Assembly: GCF_015832195.1 (NCBI RefSeq)
Contig: NC_052018.1
Coordinates: forward strand, 35,593,052-35,657,051
Direction: 5' to 3'
Length of the DNA stretch: 64,000 nt
DNA from: Motacilla alba alba
Taxonomy: Eukaryota > Chordata > Aves > Passeriformes > Motacillidae
Position 1 is the stretch's first letter; each line of letters starts with the position of its first letter. Below, piece after piece: positions 48,700 through 59,300 of this stretch. The notes under the pieces were generated by a model. That model worked only from the letters and a program-made list of their open reading frames with translations. It ran no database searches and was not told the DNA's origin. A program made the translations under genes and the position numbers.

Positions 48700-50010
48700 A
48701 GCAAGTCTAGATGTACCACTTCAAGAGAGAAAAAGCAAATTAATTTATGCAAAAATGCAGAGATATGGTGTGCTTTCTTGGCATAAAAAGAGTTAACTGC
48801 AATCATTGAATTACTAGCTTTCATTTGAGGTGGTGATGAATAGGAATGAAAAGAAAGAGAGATGTATGCAAGCCATCTGATGAAGAGGACTGCAAGAGGG
48901 AAAACAACAGACTTACCTTTAAAAAGCAGAAAAAATTTAACCCACGATATCACATACCCATCAGTTCACCTTCGATCCACAGAAAGCATGGATCTAGAGG
49001 ATAAGATGGAATAAAAACAGCCAGCACAGTCCTGTAAATAATGCATCCCACTGAACCAGCCTACTTCTTTTCTTTGGCAGAGTAGCCAGCCTTGTGACTT
49101 TAGAGGGTTGTTATGATTCATTCTGGTTTTAGTGAGGTTCTTATAACTGCAGTAGACAAATATCCTGCAGAAGCAGTCTTTAAAAGTGGGAGTATGGCAA
49201 TGTGATGAAATCCTCTTCATAAGAGTTAATCAAAGATTCTCTGTCACTCTTCAAGGGCATTGAAGTGTAGTTGTACAGGGGTCAGAGCCATTAGCAGTTT
49301 CAAAATTGTGTTTAATAGCTGAGATGATGGAGCAGAGCACGTGAATACCAGATTTGAGAATGACACCAACCTGAGTGAAGAGAAATCACAAGAAAGAACA
49401 GGAATGTAAAGTGTTTCTCTGAGAGATGAAACTCAATAAAGTCAAGTACAAAATGCTAAATTTAGGCAGAAGGCTCCCATGTATAATGGGATGCATCTGG
49501 CTGAGTGTCAGCACTGCGGGAAGGACCCACACAGAGTTATGGGATGAAATGATGAAAAAAAAAGAGAAATTTTATTCAGGAATATATTTTTTTAAATTAG
49601 CAAGATGGGATCACATTTATAACTGCAAAATTCGAAAGTGGAGGTCACTGACTTCTTAGAGTCATACGTAGTACATGACATCTGAAGGGCGTTACTTAGT
49701 TGAATGATAGGGAAATGAGGGAGTCCAGAAGTGAGCTCCAAAAATGTGAAGTGATTTACACAACTAATTTATGTGGGAAAGAGAAAAGTAGTATTTTTTT
49801 CTGGAAAATGGGCATATGAGCAGACTGATAATTGAGAAAATAGGATACAATAATTTATAAGATACTGAAATGGTAAAGCTATGTTCAGTGTTCTCCTTTC
49901 CAGCACAGCAGAAATCTGCTCACTGTTCAGAAAGACAATTTAGAATAAGTGTTGGGAAAAACCTTCAAGCAGGATGGTGAGGAATTGGGCACAAGCTAAC
50001 TAGAAATGCT
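48700..50010 (+). mobile_element. Ancient CR1-like LINE, ORF2 region, plus strand
   Basis: The copy is heavily diverged but collinear with the CR1 ORF2 reverse transcriptase and the sequence downstream. In order: gaattactagctttcattt (about 48809); 'TTACCTTTAAAAAGCAGAAAAAATTTAACCC' before the conserved 'CATACCCATCAGTTCACC' block; 'CATGGATCTAGAGGATAAGATGG'; 'ATTCATTCTGGTTTTAGTGAGG' (the conserved L-D-F-S-K region); 'GATTTGAGAATGACACCAACCTG' (position of the catalytic F-A-D-D-T box, now lost); 'GATGAAACTCAATAAAGTCAAGTACAAAATGCTAAATTTAGGCAG'; 'CTGGCTGAGTGTCAGCACTGCGGGAAGGA'. Traces such as gacatctgaagggcgttac continue to about 50010. It resembles older CR1 subfamilies shared with other reptiles more than the young avian ones. 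Boundaries are approximate. Confidence 0.65.
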
Positions 50011-50013
50011 ACC

Positions 50014-50066
50014 GAAAGTCCTATAGATTTTTTATAGAGCTGCAGAAAGCTCTATAGATTTTTTAA
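50014..50066. repeat. Imperfect 31-bp tandem duplication
   Basis: gaaagtcctatagatttttt at 50014 recurs as gaaagctctatagatttttt at 50045, one mismatch in 20. The boundary also holds an inverted pair, tatagagct and agctctata. Confidence 0.85.
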
Positions 50067-51774
50067 CAATGTGTTGGTTAAAATATGTGCTCAGGGTTGG
50101 CAAATGTAAATTCAATACTGCCTCAAAGCAGACTGCAGTGTACCCAGGAGTCTTCTGCTGACTGTCTTTTCTACAGCTGCCCTCCCTTTCTGGTGCTTTC
50201 ATCAGGTTCCCCCTCCAAACAAAATATCTGCCATGTGTCTCTATCCCTACTGTCTTCTCCAGGCTTCCCACTTGAATGCCTCCCATTGCTCCAGGAAACC
50301 AAGAAAGAAATTGGTGCCTGTCAATCAGAAAAAGGAGGAGGTGCACGCTGGCACCCCAGGCCTTGGACATCTTTAGATGCATTAAGTTAACCCCACCGAC
50401 CCCAGGCCTCCAAAGGGTGCAGGATGCCTCTTGTAACAGATGAATTGGTACAAATGCATGAATATTTATATACATTCAATACCTCAGCTCATCTTTGTTT
50501 CTTCAAAGACACTGGAAGGTACATTAATGATGCAGGTGGCAGGGGAACTATAAACAACAGGCGTCAATGGGAAGAGGGGGTGCATTTGCCATTCACCATC
50601 CTGAGGATGCACAAGCTCAGAGCCTCCTGCACCTGCAGGCAGGATGCTCTCTGACAGAACAAAGGCAGTGGAGCTAGAAAGAGTAGAGAAGCCTGAAACT
50701 TGTGCTGAAATTATGGCCCCAGTACAAAAGTTTCAAGTGCCAGGTAACTTGAAGCAACTTTTTCTGCAGTCAGTGAATTGGGTTTTTTCTCAAATTAAAT
50801 AAATAACTGCAAAAACATATATCCTTGGATGCTCTAAGGACTAGCTGGCAACACAGTTTAATGTATTTTTTAATCTCATTACTTTATTTCCTTCTGCAAT
50901 TTATCTCACAGTAACAAAATTTAGGGAAAGACAGCCCATAAGATTTTTTTACAACTACTCTGTTAGTGTAGTACCTCAGATCTTTGCACTAGAATGTCTG
51001 TGCATGTGCAGGAAAATATTTCTCTTGTGTTGAAAATAATAGTTCTAAAAAATTCCACAACAAAATGTTTTAATGCAGTGATATGGTTGTGCTGTGATTG
51101 TGTATGTCCTTTTGTGGTGTTTTTTTTTAAAGAACAATTCAAACATCTATTGTCCCAGAAATAAAACCATGGCCTTAACCATTGCTATAAGCCTAACTCA
51201 GCCACTATACTCAGTACATCCACAGAAGACATATTTATTCTTTCCCTTGCACAGTGTTGAGCAGGATCTACCTCTGTTTGCCTTGTGTTCAATCATTTAG
51301 TCTTTCAAAAAAGTCTGCCTGTGCTAAACCACATGCTAAACCACCTTGTGTGTGTTACATCATAACTATATTTCCCATCAGAAAACCCATAAAGTGCTTT
51401 CAAAACGTTGTCACTGGATGTAGTTGGTCTTAATGGGACAGGAAGGAAGCAGAGTAAAGGCAGTGTGGCTGTGCACTGCAGTGCTATATTTCTTGGTTTT
51501 CCAATATTCTGAGTGTTGCTGAGCTCAGTATTCTGAAAGGACAAGACTTATCTCACTGACTAACTCAGAAAGGATTGATGAAGAAAAAAAAATTACCTCT
51601 GAAATGGCGGAAATTAAGTAGCATAGACCCAGAATGAATGCTTGCAGGGTCTGCACACTGTGTGACGCACTGCAGCACTTGGGTGGCACGGCTGAGCCAT
51701 TTTGCTTTATTTGTCAGTAATGCATGGGGCTCATCTGCAATTGGCTTTGCACTACAGGTTTTACCTGCAGACAG
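50067..51774. other. Unique sequence, no gene recognised
   Basis: The minus-strand frame 50032-50475 (147 codons) and the plus-strand frame 50085-50390 overlap, and neither shows a motif or splice context. No known repeat is recognised. Confidence 0.5.
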
Positions 51775-52262
51775 ATACGCTGATGTCAGATTAGCTGATG
51801 ACACGAGTGGCACAGATGACACACCTGAAGGATGGGACACCATCCAGAAGGATCTGGACAAGCTGGAGAAATGGGTCCCAGTGAATTTCCAGAGGTTTAG
51901 TAAGAGCGTGTGAAACGTCCTTTGCACCTGGGCCAGGGAATCCCCAGTATCAACACAGGCTGGGGGGTGAGCAGAGCGAGAGCAGCCCTGCCCGGAAGGA
52001 CCTGAGGGTGCTGGAGGATGAGAGCCATGGACACTCACAGCCCAGAAAGCCAAATGTGTCCTGCACATCCAAAGCAGTGGGGCCAGCTGGGCAAGGGAGG
52101 GGATTCTGCCTCTCTACTCTGCCCTCACGAATCCTCACCTAAAGTAGTGCTTCCAGCCCTGGGATACTCAGCACAAGAATGACATACCCCTGTTGGACCG
52201 AGTCCAGAGGAGGCTACCAAGCTGATCAGAGGGAAGGAGCTCCTCCCCTGTGAAGGAGAAGT
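51775..52262 (+). mobile_element. CR1 LINE fragment, plus strand, tail missing
   Basis: Matches the end of CR1 ORF2 and its start of 3' untranslated sequence: 'TTAGCTGATGACACGAGTGGC', 'GACACCATCCAGAAGGATCTGGACAAGCTGGAGAAATGGG', 'CCCGGAAGGACCTGAGGGTGCTGGAGGATGAGAGCC', 'AGCCCAGAAAGCCAAATGTGTCCTGCAC' and 'GGACCGAGTCCAGAGGAGGCTACCAAGCTGATCAGAGGG'. It breaks off near 52262 without the 3' untranslated end or octamer tail, so the 3' part was removed after insertion. The 167-codon minus frame across it (51565-52068) is antisense CR1. Confidence 0.88.
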
Positions 52263-55200
52263 TCACATGGGAAGCAGATCTCAGAAAATACCTGTTCTGG
52301 TGATGACTGAAAACAAAGTCCTTCTTCCCTGGAGTTCAGAAGAATGTTAGCCAAGCAACTGGTAGCACCCATGAAATGCAGGACTCCCATCCAACATTTT
52401 GGCAGAAGTCTTAAGGAACACAGGTGTGTTCTCCAAAGAGAGAAGAGTTCTGGAAGAAATGGAATTCCCCTTCTCTGACCCTCTATTTCTAGAGTGCTCA
52501 TTGTATATGGACATTTGTGCTGAAAATTTGAACATACCGAAACATTTTTAGAGCTAGTTTTAAGTGCAAGCACATAAGCTGCCCTGCCAGAAGTGGTGCA
52601 CTTGATGTGAAATGGGATAGTATCTGACAGCAGAAGGGATGAATTCCCAAAATCCTCAACCAAGGCTCTTTGAGCATTGTGTGTGCGCCTTTTGCGAGGA
52701 GGGTGCCTGCAAGCATAATTGGTTGGTGTTGGTGTATGCAGCTCTGACAAAAATTGGAGCTGAATATCCAGTTTTCCAGTGGATTTTGTACAATATAGGG
52801 CAATGCTCAGTATGGTGAACGGCTTTTTAAAAAGCTGGTACTAAGAGCTCTCAGGGTCCTAGCTTTAGCCATGAGAAGTGCTCATGCAAAAATTGTTGTT
52901 ACAGTGATCTCCAAAATCCCATTTCCTTCCACTTCTATAAATGGAAGCTTCTTTCCCTTGTAACAATACCTAAAAAACAATCAAAAAAACCCCCCAAAAA
53001 ACCCCATGAGCATTTAGAAATAGTATGCACAAAAGAAAAAGTTTAAGTTGTGTAGAAAACACCAAAGCTCTCAAGTTTTACTTGAGAGTTACAGAACTAC
53101 AGCATCTTCTCAAATCCTGCCTTTTATCAAAGTTAGGCTTCACCCAGTCTAGCAGGAGGAAACTCCAACAAAATTTATCTTGTGAATTACAAGCAGAGAA
53201 TACTTGCATTGGAAGCCTAAAACACATGAACAAAACAAAACATATAAAAGATATATATGTAAAACATATAAATCCCAGAAGAAAAAGAAAATGTTCTTAT
53301 CTCAGCAACAACAAATTTGTGCCCAATTCATGGAACCTGTTTATAAGGCTCTGTATTTTGGTCTTTTTTGGAGGGGAGGTGATTTTATTTCTTTTAAATT
53401 ATTCTAGTATTGGAAAAGAAAGCAAAAATAAGAATCAGTGATGATTAACCATTGAGCTTTCATAATGTGCCAGCACTTGCTCTGTGTAAACACATAACTG
53501 TTGCAGTCCTGTCCACTCCAGCCATCTCTGAACTTCCAGTGGACACTCTGGCCTTCAAGATCCTCATGCCCTCTCTCCCTCTGTGCCTCCTTACTGTGGT
53601 TCAGGCTTTTGGTCTCCGCATTAATCACTCCTCCCAGACATTAGCTACATGAAGAGACACATTTCTCTTCTAGGCTGCAGTCCCACCCCTTTCCTTCTTG
53701 CCCTGATCTCCTTTTGGTACTACTTTTCTTACCCAGCTGATTCCTGTCTTTTTCAACCCAATAAATCTTCATCCAGTTTCAGCATTTCCTTAACAAAGAG
53801 AGCTCCCACTATTTCCTCCACCTCCATTTCTACAACTTCCCCAAATTTCCCTTATTGATATTTTCTGTCAGCTTCTCCAGTACAGGTGATCCTACATTCT
53901 CTGCCTTTCCATCCATGACAGGGTCTAATGCTAACCTTTTGCGCTTATTTCCATTTTCTTCTGTTTGTGTGCTTGTGATGTCTCAACTCATAACTAAATA
54001 GAGCCTTTAGTATAGCAATGTTCTTCAGGGCCTTAAACAATAGTCAAGTGCACAAAATTTTGTGAGAAAAACAACAAAATGAATAGTTCTTTTTCTTTTT
54101 CTGTGAGAAGACAACATACAATTTAAGCGGAGCTTTCTCCCTGAATGTCCAACAATATTCAGCTTCATGGCTAGTGGGAGCAACTTCCCAACCATAGTTC
54201 CTTTCAGGGTATTTTGGCTTGTGCTCACCCCTCATGGAAGAGCTTGGTGGAATTCCACCCACTGGAGAGGGAGCTTGAAGCACTGACACACCAGAGCGTG
54301 GGAGGTTCCCAGGAGTAACGTGCCATTTGCTGGGATGCAAGTGCACCACATGTTACAGAATATTGTTTTCTTAATTTCATTAGTCTTGCTCTTTCACTTG
54401 GTGCTTTTAAAGACATTTGAATGTGTGCATTTTCCAGTATGAAAATATATTGCTAATGGAACAACTATTTGCATAATTATACCAGCGGTAGCAGCAGTAT
54501 TTGTGTAGAAATCAGAAATGTAGCTGTGGCTTTGAGCACGTTGAACAGTTGGTTGCCTTACCTGTTGCTGACCAGCTGTGAGACATCTTGAAAGGAAGAG
54601 AAAGCATGTAAGTTTTCTTGCTGGCGTCCCTCACTGCGCTGGTAGAGTGAGCGTGGCAGTCCTTTGAGAAAAAAGGGGCTGCAGAGAGGCCATTAGGCAC
54701 AGACGGGTGGAAGGTTTGATTACAGCCACAAAAGAAGTACTGGATCATGGAGGTAAGTTCCACCTCCCCACAGAGAGGTGAAAGTTACCACACCCAACCA
54801 GGCTATTGGCAAGCGAGCTGATTAGACAAGGTCGATTACCTTGATTCCTCTGTAGTCAATAGAGAGGAAAATATCTCCAGAATGAGTTTTGTTTCATCCT
54901 GAGGTGGGTGGATAGGAAAGGAGGAATGACTCATCTTCTAGGTTTGCACCTCTGTCTTTATTCACTTTGGAGGAAGCTTAGTGATGAGTTATCACAAGGT
55001 CCAACCTCGTGAATTGCATGAGACAAGTCATACTCAGAGTACCTGTGGCAAGCCAGGTCTATACTGGAGGAGCTGGGGCCCTGCAACAACTGTATTCAGA
55101 AAATTCAGAAAATTTGGTATGCAGCCATATTTGAAGACAGAGATCCTGACTCTTCCTGTGTTCAGCATCCCTATATGGGGTTCAAGCCAGGAGATGCTGG

Positions 55201-57299
55201 AGGTGAGCTTCTTCAAAAAAATTATCTCCCAAACCACGCTTCTGGGTTAGTGGAGAGAAATCTGGCAGTCTACTAGCTACTAGGTACTAGGCAGTCTGTA
55301 GCTCATTTTTAAAAAAAAAACCTCTGTTCTCTTAGTGTTTATTTGTAAGGATAACTGGTTAATGGCTATTCAGCATGAAAGACATGGAGAAGAAAAAGGA
55401 AAATAAATAAATCAAACACACAAATGCGCAGAAATCCAAAAAAGTTGATTGATGGGCCACTTAATGAACCACAAAAGTACAACCTTGAAGCGTCAGATGT
55501 TCAGACTCTACTTTGAAAAGGTAAGAAAAAAACAAACAAGATTACAAAGTCTCATGTGGGAAAGAGTGATCTCATTATAAGTTGAGGGGAGATGTGTGAC
55601 TGTTTTAAACTTATTACATAAGATTTAGGGGAAGAACCAAAAGGACACATCAAGGTGAACATGGAAGGGACAAGTATGGGGAGAGAAGTGTTATGGGGAT
55701 AACCAAATGAAATCTATGTGTTATTAGGGGCTGGTCAGCATGGTTACCTGGACAGGCTTTGTGCCTGAGCACTGTAGTCTCTCCCATTTCCAAACTTTGT
55801 CCATAGCTGTCTGCTGTGAGTGTGCCCTCTTCCCTGTGTGCAATCTGTCAGCAAGCTTCAAGCCAGACAAGCCAATGAGTACAACAGGTTTGTGGCTGGG
55901 TGCTGGAGGGACTACAGGTCTGGGGTGGAAAATTTCACCCCTTTTTTAAGGAGTCTGCTGGAGGCATACTCCCTTGAAAACTGGGATACTTTGGAGAAGG
56001 ACTAGAAAGAATATCTCCTTCTGCACACAGGGCTTAAATCACTACAGAAAAAATAATTGCCACAGATGAGTCCTCCCTCGAGTTGTTCCAGTTTGCCCGT
56101 GGTGGATCTATAAGCAGTAACAACTCTTGATATGAACGACTCCAAGGCATAAAACTCAAGTTTTTAATTTCAATTTTAAAAGTTAGGCAAAGCTTTCACA
56201 TAAAAGGAGATTTATTTTTTTTTATTAATCAGATATTCAGTTATGCTGTTTTGATTTTCTCTGTAGTCAGCAGGACTCTGCTCAATTAGTGCTACAGACA
56301 ACCTAATCTATGGCAATAATAAAACACCAGAGGAGATTACTATTAGTTTTTGAATAATGCAAGGAACAAATAGTCGCTGCTTAATTTTCCATTTGGTTCC
56401 ACCAGAGTTACCACAGGCCTTAAGAGACTGACAGAAATATTCACCAGAGTCAAGTGAAGTTCATGACTTTTGGGAGCTTATTGTGTTTTTCCTCTCAGTG
56501 TATTTCTCTCATTTACCAGACTGACTCTGGACTACAGTTAATATTATTGGTGTCATCTTCTAATATGCTCTGTAACTGCATTTTCTTGCATTCATTTTTT
56601 TCCTCAGCCATAGCAGAGGTACTTTCAATCGTCCATCTTCCCATAAAAAGGGCTGTTTTGTCTGTAAAAGCCCTTTTTTCTCTCTGATGTCAAGTGAGCA
56701 GTTACTACCTCCTCACCTGGGAGGTGTTTTTTGAAACATTGTTTCCCAGGTGATTTCTCCAGCCTTGATCAATTCAGGAGCCTCTGGATTGTAAAGGATT
56801 CTTTCCCCATAAAATTTTAGATCCAATGCCTTTTTCCCATTTATATATTTTATTATTGTCCAACATGTTTATCTTATAGTTTCAATAGCATTTTGCAGAA
56901 AGGGATAAAAATACCTAAGTGAGGAACATAGAGAACACCACTTTCTCTTGACATGTGTTTTGTGTAAATAATAATTCTTGGCTTTATAGTCTTGTCTTGA
57001 TATAAGGCAACTGAATTAAAAAAAACACTAAATTGTTGTTTTAAATAGCAATGCCTAAATACCAGGTTCTTGGATTTGAAAAAGGGCAAAAAAGAACATT
57101 AAAATATATCTCCCAGAGAACAGAGCTCCAATTGGCCACAGCTATTCTCTTATTATTTTCTCGAGTCAATAATTCTTATTTATCTCTTTCATGACTAGAT
57201 TGAACAAGGAAATAAATTATAATCCTCTAATGTCTCTAGTAGATTTATTTTAAGAAATATATTGGATTGGGGTCTGTAATAAATATTTGAGTTGAAATC
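52263..57299. other. Unique sequence with a pyrimidine-rich stretch
   Basis: No gene or known repeat is recognised. About 53510-53950 is strongly pyrimidine-biased on the plus strand and may be a decayed repeat. The minus-strand frame at 52226-52750 (174 codons) has no recognisable domain and overlaps two other minus frames. There is an A/C low-complexity patch near 52970-53005. A small aaaagggct/agccctttt stem lies near 56645-56674. Confidence 0.45.
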
Positions 57300-57680
57300 A
57301 CATAGCAGAACCTATAGTTCATGTTGGAAGAGACATTTGGGGATCATTTAGTCCAACTGTCTACTCGAAGCAGAGCTCATTTCAAAGTTTGCATCAGACT
57401 GTTTGGAACCCTTGCCTGACTTTTGAATTTGTCAAGATGGAGATTCCGCAGCCTTCTGGGCAGCCCAGACTTGTGTTTCACTGCCCTCACATGGGACGTA
57501 ATTTTCTTAATTTGTTTTGCTTCAACCTGAGACCATTGCCTCCTGCCTTCCTGTTGTGCATTCTGAGAAAAGCCTGGTTCTGTTTTCTTCAAAACCTCAG
57601 TGATGGTAGTTGATGACAGCAGTTGGCTGCCCCTAAGCTTTCTCTTTTCAAGGTTAAACACACATAGCTCCCCCCAACAC
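57300..57680 (-). mobile_element. CR1 LINE 3' part, minus strand, diverged
   Basis: 'CATGTTGGAAGAGACATTTGGGGATCATTTAGTCCAACTGTCTACTCGAAGCAG', then 'CTTCAACCTGAGACCATTGCCTCCTGCCTTCCTGTTG' and 'GAGAAAAGCCTGGTTCTGTTTTCTTCAAAACC', follows the reverse CR1 3' untranslated sequence at low identity. The octamer tail has decayed. Frames on both strands across it (57377-57661, 57389-57613) derive from the element. Confidence 0.8.
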
Positions 57681-58513
57681 TGAAATTATTTTTCAGTGCC
57701 TGAAGCTCCTGGAGGTGGTGCAAAGGGCTGGTGGTACAAAAATTTTAAAAAATACTTTTGCTGTAATAGTGCTAGTTATCTCACAATCCTAAATGCAATG
57801 GTTTGCTCTCTTAGCTACATATCTTGCTAATGGTTTGCAAACAGTTTCAGAAAATACCAAGTCACACATTGGTTAGAGAAATAAAAAGCAACTGTCATAA
57901 CCAAAACAGTGCTATATCTCTTCTTCATATGAGTTACCCTTTTTATTTCAGTCTTGCATTTTGATTTTATAATTTATGTAAATTATACCCAGGAGAACAG
58001 TTGTAATTTCTGCAATGCCCCAAAGTCTGCAGTTTGAGGAATTCTAACTTTACAGCTGAGGAACACCCGGTTCCCAGCACAGCTCTTTGCAGATGTACAT
58101 CTCTTGTAATACACTTTGTTACTAATAAAGAACAACATCTCTCATCTACTTGCCATTCTATAAAGACATTAGCTGCCATACAAAAACAATAATAGGTAGG
58201 GAACAATTAGAAAGCTTTATCCCCAAATAAAAAACTCCTGCTGCAGAACTGTCATTTAATTTCAAATAGTGACTGTGCAGAGCTGAGCTAGACCACGTTT
58301 GTGGGTAGCAGTAATTTCTTCTATTAGATCATCTATTACATTCATAATCTGCAATATTGTTTTTAAACCTGGTTCATGGAAGTTGGTATCTCACACAGAC
58401 TGGCACATAGTGTCCAGCACATCTGTCACTTTAAATGAGACAAAATGCTCTGCTTTCAAAAGAGAGCCTGTCATTTTCCTGAACTCACCTCATCACATAG
58501 GAGGACAAAGGCA
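57681..58513. other. Unique AT-rich sequence, no gene recognised
   Basis: No repeat or exon is recognised between the two minus-strand CR1 copies. Confidence 0.5.
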
Positions 58514-59300
58514 GCACAGAATAGTTGAGGTTGTAAGGGAAGTCTCTAAATATCGTGGAGTCCAACATCATTGCTAATGCAGGATCAGCTAGAGGACTGA
58601 ATAATTCAGGGTCTGAATAACTCCAGGGATGGGCACTCCAAAACCTCTCTGGGCAGCCCGTGCCAGTTTTTGGTAACAGGTAATAATTTTTTCCTTATGT
58701 TAAGAAGAAATTTAATGGATTTAAATTTGCTGCTGCTACCTCTCCTCCTGCCAGTGAGAACCACCAAGAAACCTCTCTTCATTCCTTCTCAGGCTGAACA
58801 ATTCCAGCTCCACGGTCATGAAAAGTCCTCCAGTCCCTCCAGTCCCCCAGTCCTCAGCACTGTTTTTGCTTTTTCCTGGATTCAGTCTGGTGTGTTCCTG
58901 TCTCCCACGTGCTGGAGAGTCCTGACCTGGACCCCATATTTCAGCTGTGCCTTAGCAGGGCTGAGAAGAAAGGAAGGATCACTTCCTTCAACCTGCTGAT
59001 AATGTTCTACCTGCGGTGCCCCAGGGTACTGGTAATCATTTTCGGCATGAGGGTGCATTTGTGGCTCATAGTCAGCTTGGTGAACCCTAGAACCCCCAGG
59101 TTCTTTTCTGTAGAGCTGCTTTCTGGTCAGACAGCCCTCTGACTGTACTGCTTCATGGGGTTATTTTCCACAAGGTAAAGGACTTTGCATTTCCCTTTGC
59201 TGAGTTCCATGAGACTCCTGTCAGTCCATTTCTCCAGCCTGTTGAGGTCCCTCCAGATGGCAACACAACCCTCTGGTGTATCAGCAACATACCCCAGTAT
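58514..59300 (-). mobile_element. CR1 LINE 3' region, minus strand, about 0.8 kb
   Basis: Starts with cacagaatagttgaggttgt, the reverse of the CR1 3' end. It then carries 'AACTCCAGGGATGGGCACTCCAAAACCTCTCTGGGCAGCCCGTGCCAG', 'TTATGTTAAGAAGAAATTTAATGG', 'GAGAACCACCAAGAAACCTCTCTTC', a long stretch ending 'CTTTGCATTTCCCTTTGCTGAGTTCCATGAGACTCCTGTCAG' and 'CTCCAGCCTGTTGAGGTCCCTCCAGATGGCAACACAACCCTCTGG'. The long 3' untranslated version marks a different CR1 subfamily from the compact 38-kb copy. The plus-strand frames at 58670-58999 and 58909-59142 are antisense repeat. The boundary near 59300 is uncertain; homology may fade out as late as about 59480. Confidence 0.85.

Noticed and set aside
51565..52068. 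167-codon frame, minus
   Set aside because: Largely antisense translation of the plus-strand CR1 fragment.
52226..52750. 174-codon frame, minus
   Set aside because: Begins beside the CR1 breakpoint, overlaps other minus frames and has no recognisable domain.
56645..56674. aaaagggct/agccctttt stem followed by T-rich sequence
   Set aside because: Looks like a bacterial terminator, but in vertebrate DNA with no gene upstream it has no such meaning.
58670..59142. Plus-strand frames of 109 and 77 codons
   Set aside because: Lie inside a minus-strand CR1 element.
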